In this document: positions 21,897 to 31,002 of the stretch, piece by piece
Position numbering within the stretch: the stretch's first letter is position 1
How the letters are laid out: each line of letters begins with the position of its first letter
Source of the DNA: Sanguinoderma infundibulare
Taxonomy: Eukaryota > Basidiomycota > Agaricomycetes > Polyporales > Polyporaceae
Length of the DNA: 64,000 nucleotides
Assembly: GCA_032821775.1 (NCBI GenBank)
Contig: JAVLRN010000012.1
Location: 1,550,001 to 1,614,000 of the forward strand
Direction: 5' to 3'
Made by a program: the position numbers and the translations under genes
Notes under the pieces: model-generated
Database searches by the model: none
What the model was told of the DNA's origin: nothing
What the model saw: only the letters and a program-made list of their open reading frames with translations

Positions 21897-24235
21897 TCAA
21901 AACCGCCAGATCTTCCGGTGCCGGCACGCCCACGCGATAGCGGACACGCCGAAAGCGTACAACGTCAGCGCGACCATCGCCACCCAATCCGACGCGTATA
22001 TTGTCTGCATCGACAGGTTGATCAACCCAGTCGTCACGTTCGCCTGTCGTTCAACCCCGCACTCATCAGCAGGAGTTCCGTCCCAAACTAACAAAGGGGA
22101 GAAGACGAAAGAATAGAGAGGAACGCACCAGCAAGAACAGCACCAACCCGTTCTTATTGATCGCCTCCAAGAGCGGCTGCGCCCCGCCAGCACCCATACC
22201 AGTCTCTCTCCCCCTCTCCGCCCCAGCCCCAGCCCCAGCGCCGGCATCATGCCGCGTCGCCTTGAGCAGGTCCGGATCCGGGTGTACCTTCAGCTTCGAC
22301 GTCGGCGAGTACACCGAGCGGCTGAGCGGGCTCGGGAAGAACACGAGGTCGAGCACCAGGTATCCCAGGACGAACGTCGAGTTGTACGCGGCGATCCAGA
22401 CGACGTACTGCGCGTTCGCCATCCGGCGCGACACGCCGTGCCCGACACCAGCGAGGTTGAGCACGCCCAGGAGGACCCACCAGAGGACGGCGTATGAGCA
22501 GAGCTCCGTCGCCGTCTTGTCGTTCTCGCGCCTGACCTGGATGACGCGTGGCCGGGACGGGCTGGAGGGAGAGGCAGATGGGGATGCGGGGGAGGGGACG
22601 TCGTCGTCGGTGTCGGAGTCGATCGTGGAAGGGCGCTGACGTGTGCTGCTCCCATTGATCTGTTGGGCGAGCTGTTGCTGGCGGCGGCGGAAGTAGGAGG
22701 GCGAGGGTGCGAGGAGGAGCGTGCCAGTGGAGAGACCTAGTAGATGAATGGCAAGGTAACCTATATAGCAATTAGCCTATTAGCCTCGCAGTCTCGCGCA
22801 TATATAGAGCATGTGCTATTCACCAGTCAGGGAGATAAGTCCTTCCTTGTTCGCTGAGACGACGCCGTCTCGAGGCGCTTCAAGGATAAACTGCGCGAGC
22901 TTGCCCGTCGAAAGGGCGAGTTGATGTGCTGAAGTACTGTCAGTCAGGTCATGGTTCATGAAGGATGTAACATAGGTATGCGTTCGCCGTATCGAACCCA
23001 GATTTCCTGCTTCGAGCAAAAACACGCACGGCACAGTGGTGTCCCATGGCTGAGAGCTCAAACTAGAAAACCTGTATTTCCAAACTTCCTGATGAACATT
23101 ACGAGCCCTGCAAAAGCCTTCAGGAATGTTTCGCGTCCGTTTCCAAGGCTCGTGAGGTCCAAAAGGAAGGTGGAAACGTCACAGCGCACTCATACGGCGC
23201 GACACATTTTTGCGACTGCGATATTGAGACAGATGGTACACGTACATATGACAACAACGACCCCGAGTAGGGAGATGGGGACGTACACCATAATCGGATG
23301 GAGTAAAACTTGTAAGAGAGGTATCAGTCCGAGGGTGATGAAGAAGTTCCAGTGCACGCCGTATTCTGTTACGTGTTCCTAGACTGTATTGATGGTGATT
23401 CTCGCGACGGAGGTATTAATCACTTACTGGATACTCTGTCCCCTTGACGGATATAGTCCTAAATAGCCCAAGAAGAAGGACGGCTGAGCATTTACGTAGG
23501 ACCGTGGTCACTTTGGGTAAAAGAGGTTCCGTAAGGTGCGAGGGGTTCTTGACGAGAGGTATCGCGGACACGATTCCCTGGGAGAATACGAACGATCCGA
23601 CGCCGATGTCCATCTTGCGGAAACTTGAGCATCCATGGAGAATGAAGGCAACGTTTGTACGCACCATAGAGACACCGTAAGTCTCGCACTTTGCTAAGAA
23701 CCGTGGAAAGACTGGGAAGTCGACGGCGAGGATGCAAATGAACGTCAAGAGCAGCATGTGAGCCCGGTATGTTGTGAGAGCAGGTAATGGGGGTATTGAT
23801 ATCGCAAAAGCTCTTGAAGGGCTCGGATCGCGAGAAGGAGTGGATGTGCGCGAGGATTGTTGACGGTGCCTTAGGGACGAGGGGAGGAAAGTCCCAGACT
23901 CTCGTGGAGGTAGGAGTAGAAGCAAACCGGTAGGGAGCGCGAGAAGAACGCATAGTGCGACCGGCGAGCTGGCGAATATTGTCACAGAAAGGAGAAGTGG
24001 GACGACGAGGAGTAGAGCCTCGGTTAGGAACTGGAATGACCGACTTGGGGGGAGGCGCGTCCGAACGGCCGAATGGAGAGCTATTGATAACTGTCCTCAG
24101 TTAACTCACTCGTCCACAGTATCGTCGAAGGACACAACTCACCAATGACGCGAGAGAAACCAGATTAATATGCCCCATAGTAGAACCCGTCATCCCAGAC
24201 ACAAACGCCTCCTTCGAGGCCTTGTAGTCGTCCAT
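21897..24235 (-). CDS. GWT1: GPI-anchored wall transfer protein 1 (inositol acyltransferase)
   Basis: Seven exons (24235-24143, 24090-23665, 23613-23428, 23378-23246, 22928-22824, 22760-22129, 22043-21897) give 573 aa. Gwt1/PIG-W acylates the inositol of glucosaminyl-PI in the ER, an early step of GPI-anchor synthesis. Family blocks are visible: the start [90 protein letters not shown], and a C-terminal TM helix before WACRHRKIW. At least ten hydrophobic segments are seen. Codon-phase logic fixes the exon-2 acceptor at 24091. Intron 4 (23245-22929) is 317 nt, five times longer than the others. A Ser/Asp/Pro-rich loop lies between the SANKEGL block and the last helices. Confidence 0.92.
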
Positions 24236-25007
24236 CGTGTTTTACTTGCGAGTCTGTGGGCTGTGTCTGCGAGGTGATTTTGACCACGTATATGACAAAG
24301 AGTACCGTCGACGGACACAGCCAAGAGAGTACGATTCGCAAGAGATGCCAAACGTCGATGAACGAGGAGGTCAAAGCCGCAATTGACGTCGAGACCGCCC
24401 GAACCGTCGCCGCCGTCGGCAACGAAACGGCGCAACGGGCGTCGGACCGGCGAACGGACCGGGGAATCAGCCAGTTGCGTGTTTAAACAGTTGGTCCTGC
24501 CACCGACATCCACCACTGGGCTTAACCAAACTCAGACCCAACTTGAACCTATGCACATTGTACTAACAGTATATCCACCCTTCCAGTTCAGAAGAAGCCA
24601 AGAGCCTCCTGCCAGTCGACTCCCCTTCCATCGACATGCTCTCGACGGTTCGCTAGACCGCCAGCACGCCCGTACCGCATCTCATTAACACCTTTCTTTA
24701 CCCAAAGGATCCTAACTGGCTGTTTGCTAACCCAGGATGCAGCGTATACGTAGCGATGACGGTTGCAGGGAGTAACTGCGTCGAGGCCTCGCGGAAAGGT
24801 ACTTTACACGGCCTGTTGGACTCCGAGGTTATTAGGTAAGCAACTAAGTAGGACAAGCGCTTGCGTGGCCGCGTTTCGGGCAGATTCGGACTGCTCGCCA
24901 GTTACCTGCTCGCCGCCAGTTACATTCCACTCTCGACCATAATCATATCCCATTTGAATGGTACAGTGCAATCTGCGCATCGTTGGGATTCAGATTGGTG
25001 CTCCTGT
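24236..25007. other. Intergenic region upstream of GWT1
   Basis: This 772-bp stretch is the GWT1 promoter side and ends at the target duplication of the transposon. One short frame on the plus strand (24256-24486) shows no motif. No gene is supported. Confidence 0.5.
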
Positions 25008-25015
25008 CGTCCGCC
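25008..25015. repeat. Left 8-bp target-site duplication (CGTCCGCC)
   Basis: CGTCCGCC directly precedes the left inverted repeat. The identical octamer directly follows the right inverted repeat at 30995-31002. This is direct evidence of transposition, because both copies match at all eight bases. Confidence 0.9.
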
Positions 25016-25049
25016 AGGACCCCCGAATAACCGCCCAGATCTTAGGGGT
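25016..25049 (+). repeat. Left terminal inverted repeat of the DNA transposon
   Basis: A 34-bp repeat starting AGGACCCCCGAATAACCG. It is the reverse complement of 30961-30994 except for one G/A difference inside a CpG. Confidence 0.9.
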
Positions 25050-25311
25050 CGAGATCACCGAAAATGGGCCCCCAGGGCCCCGTACGTTACATGCCAATCA
25101 CCGAAAACGGCCCCCAAAATGGCCCACCTCATAGGCCCGAAAATGGGCTTCCGGCCGGAAGGTATCATCCATCAGATCCATCTGACCACCGAAAATTTGA
25201 CTTTCAGAAGGCGGCGGGCCGCCGAAGATGAGTCAGCATAAGAACCAGTAGGTGTTAGGCTGGCGGATATACGAAACACCTATTACAACAGCCTGTCAAC
25301 GCGTTGATTAT

Positions 25312-25755
25312 TTGTGTTCACTGCGGATTCCGAGGGTAGGGAGCAGTGCACGAGGCCTCTGCCACGCGCGCATTTCCTCCTTGCTGACACTCACCCCTCA
25401 GGTGGCGCTGGTGCTACCCAGCGGAGGCCCCCGAGCGGACAGTTGTGTGTCAGCACTACGTCGCTTGTGCGTCACCGCGCGGTCGCAATAAAATCTGGAG
25501 TGCGCATGCGCACACCCCGCAACTCTTCTCTCCCCCGCGCCAGGTGAGCACGCCGCAGCATGACCCCAGTTAGTATTCTAACTGATGCTACATCGCGCGC
25601 AGCTGTCGTTGTTAGTTTTCTGATATTTCTATCACATCTCACTTGTTCGCGCGCGGTAAGGGGATCATTTTTGATTCCACACCTCGATTCTCATCCAGTC
25701 TCTATATTCTAGTGTACCATCTACTTTCGATCTTCTACTGTACATTTTACGCGCA
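25312..25755 (+). repeat. Ngaro split repeat A1
   Basis: A 444-bp direct repeat that matches 30169-30612 with 13 differences, all transitions at CpG sites (CpG in one copy, TpG or CpA in the other). It should carry the promoter, since transcription must start upstream of Gag. Confidence 0.9.
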
Positions 25756-25785
25756 ATACAGTCGCTGCTGCTCCCATCTAGCCTC

Positions 25786-27131
25786 ATGCCGAGTGAAAAT
25801 GGAAGCCACGACTCGCAACCTCCTCCTCGCGAGACCCATCAGGGGCAACCCGGCGGGAGCCGTGTGCACTCGGCTCCGGGCTCTCATACCCGCTCTCAGA
25901 GTATCGTATGCGAGCGAACTGAGCGTTTCCGACGCCTGCTCGATGAGACGATCGCCGGGAATTCACCTGATGAGGAGCTCCTCTCTCAGTTGCACGATGA
26001 AGGCGCTACGCCCGAAGAAATCAGTGATATTCTTGATGAACTGCATCAGCGAAGGCGGCAGTCAGGTCCTGATGCCAGGACACTGAGAGACTCGCATCCA
26101 GGTTCACCTTCGGGCTCCCCCTCGCGTGAACCTCGTGACCTTGGCTCGGCTCAGATCGCTCGGGACCAAGTTGCTTGGCAGTTCGTTAAGGCAAAACTTG
26201 ATGCTATTCGGGCTATTAGCTCGGGAGACCACGACGCTCCGGACCTTCTCGACGCCTTGGGCAAGCAGCGGGATGATCGAGCTGGAATACCCGAATCTGT
26301 ACTCAGGGTCGCCCCACACCTCGCTGACATCGGCGCTTCCGCCTCAGCCAATTCACATCTCGCCAAGACTTTCAATATCAAGCGGGCTCTCGCTCGGGAG
26401 AAAGTCGCGGATCAGGTCCTGGAGCAACTCCAGCTCGTCGCTTTGAACGAGCCTCTTACCAAATCGATTTGGCGTGATATTCTCGGCGACAAATACATCA
26501 ATTTCGAGAAAATTTACGCCGCAATCGATTCGAGGTACGATTTCGATGATGAAGCAAAGATTTCGCTGGTGGGTTCGCGCTTATCAAAAAGGACCACGCC
26601 TCAGCCCGGAAAGCGATCGAGACCGAGGCCGACTGGATTCGGGTTTTCTCTGCGTGGTCCGCCGCCGTTTCCCTCGTCTTCCGCCATCGCTCGGATGAGC
26701 TCGAGTCCTACAGGAAGCTCATTCTTCATATATTTCACGCTCGTCCTTCCGAACCCCATATCGCTATTCGTATTGACCAGGACGTGCGGGAGGATTACTC
26801 TCGGAGTCCTTTCCATCTCGACGACCGCTCCCGATCTGACATCTCGATCTTTTCTCATCTCATCGCTTCCGCTCCGACCGGATCAACATCGAAGCGACCG
26901 GGATCACTTCTTGTACGAGTCTCGCCGGCGAAACGCGCGACAACTGTTTGTGAGAACTGGAACTTTGGTCGCTGCGATGACCCTTGTCAGTGGTCCAGAC
27001 GACACGGCACCTGCTCGGAATGCGGAGCTAAGCACCGTGCCAAGGACACTCCCCAATGCCTTGGAACGCTCCAAGGCCGCCGAGGAAGGCAAAGCAAGGC
27101 TGGCAGCGCAGCAAGCTCGGCGAGCGGCTGA
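25786..27131 (+). pseudogene. Ngaro Gag-like ORF, broken by one frameshift
   Basis: The frame opens at ATG 25786, 31 bp after A1. It codes for a disordered start, a helical region (TERFRRLLDETIAG, EEISDILDELHQ), then a capsid-like block (QVAWQFVKAKLDAIRAI; KSIWRDILGDKYINFEKIYA). Near 26560-26566 the reading must shift by one base to continue into GGFALIKKDHAS, TEADWIRVFSAW and RKLILHIFHARP. It then reaches a C-terminal Cys/His cluster (CENWNFGRCDDPC, CSECGAKHR) that resembles a nucleic-acid-binding knuckle, and stops at 27129-27131. The pattern fits a 1-bp deletion in this copy. In the original frame, reading continues to a stop at 27171 but loses the Cys/His cluster. The protein would package element RNA. 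Confidence 0.75.
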
Positions 27132-27171
27132 AGGCCTGAAACAGTTAACACCTGCATCTAACAGAAAATGA

Positions 27172-29013
27172 AAATCTGACGAATCATCCACCAGCCTCCT
27201 GCTGCCTCGTTTCTGTCGCCATTTCGGCTGGAGACGTTCCGATCGAGAATTTCTCTCACCATCAGCCCTTGCGACCGAAACAGCTCCCCCGTTGCCGGAG
27301 CCGCCTGCGCACCTGCTCGCTGATCCGACAATTCGGTCTGCCCTCGATCGTTATAGCGATGCCATCAAAGTCGAGACGCCCTTCAACCTCGACCGTCTTC
27401 GCAGTCTCCTTGCAGGGCATCCGAATCAACCCTTTGTTGAATCCGTCCTCTGGGGACTCGAACATGGCTTCTGGCCATTGGACGAGGGCAACTGGACTTC
27501 GGAACCTGACCAACAGCCTGGAAACTATCCGATGGAGGAGCCCAATTTAGAAGCTGTTCGTGCCTTTCGTGATCGCGAGATTGATGCCAACCGGTGGTCT
27601 GGCCCGATCGATCCGAATCTTGCGCCCTGTATGACAATATCTCCCATGTTTGTTGTCTGGCAAAATGAGAAACCCCGCGTTGTTACAGATCACTCTGCCT
27701 CGCACCTCAACGATGGAATTCTGCGACCCGAGGCCAAGGTCCAGTATGACACCATGCACGATTTCGGGCAAGCTCTGCACGACGCTCACCACCGTTACCC
27801 CAATCGTCCATTCACCCTCTACAAATCCGACGTAAGCACCGCCTTTCTTAATCTTCCGGCTCACCCTCTTTGGCAATTACGCCAAATCGTCGCCGTTGAC
27901 GGCGCTCATCATATCGTGCGGCGCCTCGTCTTTGGCTCACGTGCTTCGCCGCAGATCTGGTGCTCCGTTTCAGCGCTTCTCTGTTGGATCGCCACGTGCT
28001 GCTATCACATCTACGGTTTATGCGTTTATATGGACGATTTCTACGGTTGGGACTTCGGAGATGCAGACCATTCTCTTTTCTTTCACGGTCAATGGCGTCC
28101 TCGTCGACAGGTTCTTCTACTCCTCATATGGGACTATGTCGGATGCCCTTATGAGGATAAGAAGCAACTCGACGGCAACCAACTCAAAATTATCGGCTTT
28201 TGGGTCGATGTCATCTTATTCACCATCACCATGCCGCCCTCTGTCATTGATTCCGCAGTCGTCGCAACCAACGAATTCCTCTCCTCCTCTGATCGGAAAG
28301 CCCCCCTTCGGGACTGGCTCTGTCTCGCTGGTCACCTCAATTGGATCCTCAACACCGTTCCCTGGGCCCATCCGGCCCTCAGCGAACTCTACTGGAAGAT
28401 CTCCGGTAAGACAAACCCAAATGCCTCTATTTTTCTTAACCACGCAGTTATTGCGGATCTTTCATGGTTCCGAGATCTTCTGCCGTCTGCGATAGGTGTC
28501 CACTTCGTCGAACAGGGTAGATGGAACCCCAGCGAAGCGGATGTCACTGTCTGGACTGACGCCGCTCTCCATGGCGGCATATCCTTTGTTTATAATTACA
28601 AGGCGTTCATTTATCCCTTTTCAAAAGACGCATCACGTCCGAATGCGCCTGATATTCTTTTCTTTGAGATGTTAGCAATTGTCTCCGCATTATCTCATTT
28701 TGCCTTCGATTCGCTCGCTCCTCCTCACCGCATCCTCTTTTTCTGTGACAGTCTCGACGCTTGTGACATGTTCGATTCATTGCACGCAACTGATCTCCAG
28801 CACAATGCTCCTTTGCTTGCCGCCGCTTCGCTTGCTATTCGCTCCGGTATTGATTTTCATGTCACTCATATCCCCGGTAAAGACAATGTTTGTGCTGATC
28901 TGCTCTCTCGCCTGCGCCTTGATGATTACGCTTCTCAATTTCCCTCTGATTCTGTCTCCTGCTTCTCCCCTCCGAGGGAGCTTTTTTCTGAGCATTGGCG
29001 GAACACCTTCTAG
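27172..29013 (+). CDS. Ngaro reverse transcriptase-RNase H polyprotein
   Basis: The frame is open from the TGA at 27169-27171 to TAG 29011-29013, but has no ATG ahead of the RT domain; homology begins near 27360. RT motifs run in order: DHSASHLNDGI, YKSDVSTAFLNLPAHP, RRLVFGSRASPQIW, the catalytic YMDD box (YMDDFYGWD, about 28028) and a thumb-like region. RNase H follows with WTDAALHGG, FEMLAIVSAL, FFCDSLDACD and HIPGKDNVCADLLSRL, carrying the D-E-D-D active-site residues. The product copies element RNA. Expression probably depends on reinitiation or recoding after Gag. No inactivating change is visible. Confidence 0.88.
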   Translation, partial: KSDESSTSLLLPRFCRHFGWRRSDREFLSPSALATETAPPLPEPPAHLLADPTIRSALDRYSDAIKVETPFNLDRLRSLLAGHPNQPFVESVLWGLEHGFWPLDEGNWTSEPDQQPGNYPMEEPNLEAVRAFRDREIDANRWSGPIDPNLAPCMTISPMFVVWQNEKPRVVTDHSASHLNDGILRPEAKVQYDTMHDFGQALHDAHHRYPNRPFTLYKSDVSTAFLNLPAHPLWQLRQIVAVDGAHHIVRRLVFGSRASPQIWCSVSALLCWIATCCYHIYGLCVYMDDFYGWDFGDADHSLFFHGQWRPRRQVLLLLIWDYVGCPYEDKKQLDGNQLKIIGFWVDVILFTITMPPSVIDSAVVATNEFLSSSDRKAPLRDWLCLAGHLNWILNTVPWAHPALSELYWKISGKTNPNASIFLNHAVIADLSWFRDLLPSAIGVHFVEQGRWNPSEADVTVWTDAALHGGISFVYNYKAFIYPFSKDASRPNAPDILFFEMLAIVSALSHFAFDSLAPPHRILFFCDSLDACDMFDSLHATDLQHNAPLLAAASLAIRSGIDFHVTHIPGKDNVCADLLSRLRLDDYASQFPSDSVSCFSPPRELFSEHWRNTF

Positions 29014-30035
29014 CTGCGCTCGGTCGCGGGCAGCGTCAGACCCGTTTTGTTCCCCGCCCGCGACTCTCTTTGCAGGCTATTGATGAGCATACCGCCTTTC
29101 TCCATGCACAGGCCATTGAATCAGCAACACGCAAAAATTACTCTACCGGGGCCCGTGACTATCTTACCTTTTGCGTTACTCACGATCTTCCTATCTCTCC
29201 CACCTCTCAGACACTGGCTCATTATATTACATACGCTTCTTTACGTATCGCTTCCGCACCCAAGTACCTCACTGGTGCACGGCATTTTCTCTGTGATTTT
29301 TACCCCCATTTCGATGCCGCCCATAAGAGCCCCCTTGTCCAGACCACTATTCGTGGCAGTCGAAAGGTCCACGCCGACCCCATTCGTCGGAAACTGCCCC
29401 TCTGGATTCCCCATCTCCTCGCCTTTCAGCACCTCGCCCATCAATCACATCTCTACGACGACTATCTCTTTCTCACCATCATCACATCCGCCTTCTTCGC
29501 TTGCCATCGGATTGGCGAACTCCTTTCCCCTTCTGATCACTCCCTTTTCGATTGGCGTAAAATTATCCATCGCCAGTCCTTTTCCTCTCCCGATTCCGAT
29601 CATGCTCAATATTTCCTTCCGTATCACAAGGCCGACCCTTTTTACCACGGAACTCCCATTCTATTCACCCACGCCACCGCCACACATGGAATCGACCCCG
29701 TAGCCACTCTCTGCTCCTACGTTCTCTGGCGAGATCATCTCCACAGCGCCCATACCGCCCTGTTCCTCCGCGCCGATGGTTCCTGTCCCTCCCGTGCCTG
29801 GTTCGAGTCTCGCCTCTTCCGCCTCCTCCCTCGCGACGTTTACAGCGGGCACTCCGCCCACGTCGGAGGCGCTACTTTTTACGCCTCTATCGGCCTCACC
29901 GCCGACATCATCAAACCACTGGGCCGCTGGTCCTCCTCCTCCTGGGAGGACTACATCCGAGATCATCCCACCGTCCACGCCGAGCTGCAACTCCACGCGC
30001 TCCACGCCCACGCTCCTCGCGCCATCTCTTTTTGA
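28995..30035 (+). CDS. Ngaro tyrosine recombinase (phage-integrase fold)
   Basis: The 346-residue frame overlaps the end of the RT frame by 19 nt in the -1 register and has no ATG (it begins at a TTG), so coupled translation is likely. The N-terminal core-binding domain includes AIESATRKNYSTGARDYLTF. Catalytic motifs are visible: the first Arg in FFACHRIGELLSPSD, the His box GHSAHVGGATFYAS, the region LGRWSSSSW and the nucleophilic Tyr in WEDYIRDHP. The second Arg of the HxxR box is His (codon CAC), where relatives have CGC Arg. This is one CpG transition and may inactivate the enzyme. The protein would integrate the circular DNA intermediate. Confidence 0.85.
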   Translation: MAEHLLAALGRGQRQTRFVPRPRLSLQAIDEHTAFLHAQAIESATRKNYSTGARDYLTFCVTHDLPISPTSQTLAHYITYASLRIASAPKYLTGARHFLCDFYPHFDAAHKSPLVQTTIRGSRKVHADPIRRKLPLWIPHLLAFQHLAHQSHLYDDYLFLTIITSAFFACHRIGELLSPSDHSLFDWRKIIHRQSFSSPDSDHAQYFLPYHKADPFYHGTPILFTHATATHGIDPVATLCSYVLWRDHLHSAHTALFLRADGSCPSRAWFESRLFRLLPRDVYSGHSAHVGGATFYASIGLTADIIKPLGRWSSSSWEDYIRDHPTVHAELQLHALHAHAPRAISF

Positions 30036-30072
30036 CCACCGCCACCCCCTCACTCAACACACATACGGCATA

Positions 30073-30168
30073 TAGCTGCCGGTCGCGCTCGGAATATATG
30101 CCTGAGGGGCTAGGCAATTTTCGCCGGTCCGGAGGTCCTAATCTTATCGTTTGTGTGAAGCGCAGAGG
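30073..30168 (+). repeat. Ngaro split repeat B1
   Basis: A 96-bp repeat begins 37 bp after the recombinase stop and abuts A2. It matches B2 (30631-30726) with four transitions, three of them at CpG sites. Confidence 0.9.
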
Positions 30169-30612
30169 TTGTGTTCACTGCGGATTCCGAGGGTAGGGAG
30201 CAGTGCACGAGGCCTCTGCCACGCGCGCATTTCCTCCTTGCTGACACTCGCCCCTCAGGTGGCGCTGGTGCTACCCAGCGGAGGCCCCCGAGCGGACAGT
30301 TGTGTGTCAGCACTACATCGCTTGTGCATCACCACGCGGTCGCAATAAAATCTGGAGTGCGCGTGCACACACCCCGCAACTCTTCTCTCCCCCGCGCCAG
30401 GTGAGCACGCTGCGGCACGACCCCAGTTAGTATTCTAACTGACGCTACATCACGTGCAGCTGTCGTTGTTAGTTTTCTGATATTTCTATCACATCTCACT
30501 TGTTCGCGTGCGGTAAGGGGATCATTTTTGATTCCACACCTCGATTCTCATCCAGTCTCTATATTCTAGTGTACCATCTACTTTCGATCTTCTACTGTAC
30601 ATTTTACGCGCA
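30169..30612 (+). repeat. Ngaro split repeat A2
   Basis: The second 444-bp copy of A, 97 percent identical to A1. It lies directly between B1 and an 18-bp pyrimidine-rich spacer (30613-30630) that precedes B2. Confidence 0.9.
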
Positions 30613-30630
30613 CCCTCCCTACCTCTCCCT

Positions 30631-30726
30631 TAGCTGCCGGTTGCGCTCGGAATATATGCCTGAGGGGCTAGGCGATTTTCGCCGGCCCGGAGGTCCTAAT
30701 CTTATCGTTTGTGCGAAGCGCAGAGG
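30631..30726 (+). repeat. Ngaro split repeat B2 (3' end of element)
   Basis: A 96-bp copy of B1. Homology between the B copies ends at CGCAGAGG (30726), which sets the right boundary of the retrotransposon. Confidence 0.88.
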
Positions 30727-30960
30727 CCCATTAATCAAGATTTGTTAGCGAACGACTACCCGAACCATGGTTTGGGATTTGCATCCGTTTGTGAGACGCC
30801 CATCAACCGGGCCGCCTTCTTTCGTTAAGCGCCCATGAGGTTATATCCGGCCGACCACCGAAAATGGGCGGAACTTTAGGAAGTTATGGGAAAATAACCG
30901 AATTCTAGCCAATCAGCGACCACCGAATATGGCCAGAAATCGCAAAAAGTCGCAAAAGTC

Positions 30961-30994
30961 ACCCCTAAGATCTGGGCGGTTATTTGGGGGTCCT
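30961..30994 (-). repeat. Right terminal inverted repeat of the DNA transposon
   Basis: The reverse complement of the left repeat with one mismatch (TpG where the left has CpG). It is followed directly by the duplicated octamer CGTCCGCC (30995-31002). Confidence 0.9.
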
Positions 30995-31002
30995 CGTCCG
31001 CC
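30995..31002. repeat. Right 8-bp target-site duplication (CGTCCGCC)
   Basis: Identical to 25008-25015 on the other side of the element. Confidence 0.9.

Larger units (their letters stand above)
25312..30726 (+). mobile_element. Ngaro-type tyrosine-recombinase retrotransposon
   Basis: The 5,415-bp element has the order A1 - Gag - RT/RNase H - tyrosine recombinase - B1 - A2 - B2. Direct repeats A1 (25312-25755) and A2 (30169-30612) are 444 bp each; B1 (30073-30168) and B2 (30631-30726) are 96 bp each. Such split direct repeats, with a tyrosine recombinase in place of a DDE integrase and no methyltransferase domain, define the Ngaro group of the DIRS order. No target duplication flanks it, as expected for recombinase-mediated insertion. 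RT/RNase H and recombinase frames have no internal stops. Gag has one frameshift. The element is nested in the TIR transposon described separately. Confidence 0.9.
25016..30994. mobile_element. Non-autonomous TIR DNA transposon interrupted by a Ngaro retrotransposon
   Basis: Terminal inverted repeats of 34 bp (25016-25049 and 30961-30994) begin AGGACCCCC and differ at one base, a CpG to TpG change. They are flanked by a perfect 8-bp duplication. Removing the Ngaro element (25312-30726) leaves a 564-bp element (296 + 268 bp) with no coding capacity. Five copies of an 11-mer ACCGAAAATGG or close variants lie in the two arms (25057, 25100, 25188, 30857, 30922), all in the same orientation. An 8-bp duplication fits hAT or KDZ (Kyakuja/Dileera/Zisupton) superfamilies; the terminal bases alone do not decide between them. 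Confidence 0.85.

Noticed and set aside
22929..23245. Possible tRNA gene in the long GWT1 intron
   Set aside because: Only a B-box-like GGGTTCGATAC is present. No A-box or cloverleaf could be drawn by eye.
24256..24486. 76-codon frame upstream of GWT1
   Set aside because: It overlaps the GWT1 promoter region and has no motif or supporting context.
25312..30726. Interpretation as an LTR retrotransposon (Copia/Gypsy)
   Set aside because: The 444-bp repeats are not both terminal: the second lies between B1 and B2. The third ORF is a tyrosine recombinase and not a DDE integrase, and no protease or target duplication is seen.
25312..30726. Interpretation as DIRS1-like element
   Set aside because: DIRS1 elements have inverted termini plus an internal complementary region. 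Here the repeats are direct and split (A1 / B1-A2-B2).
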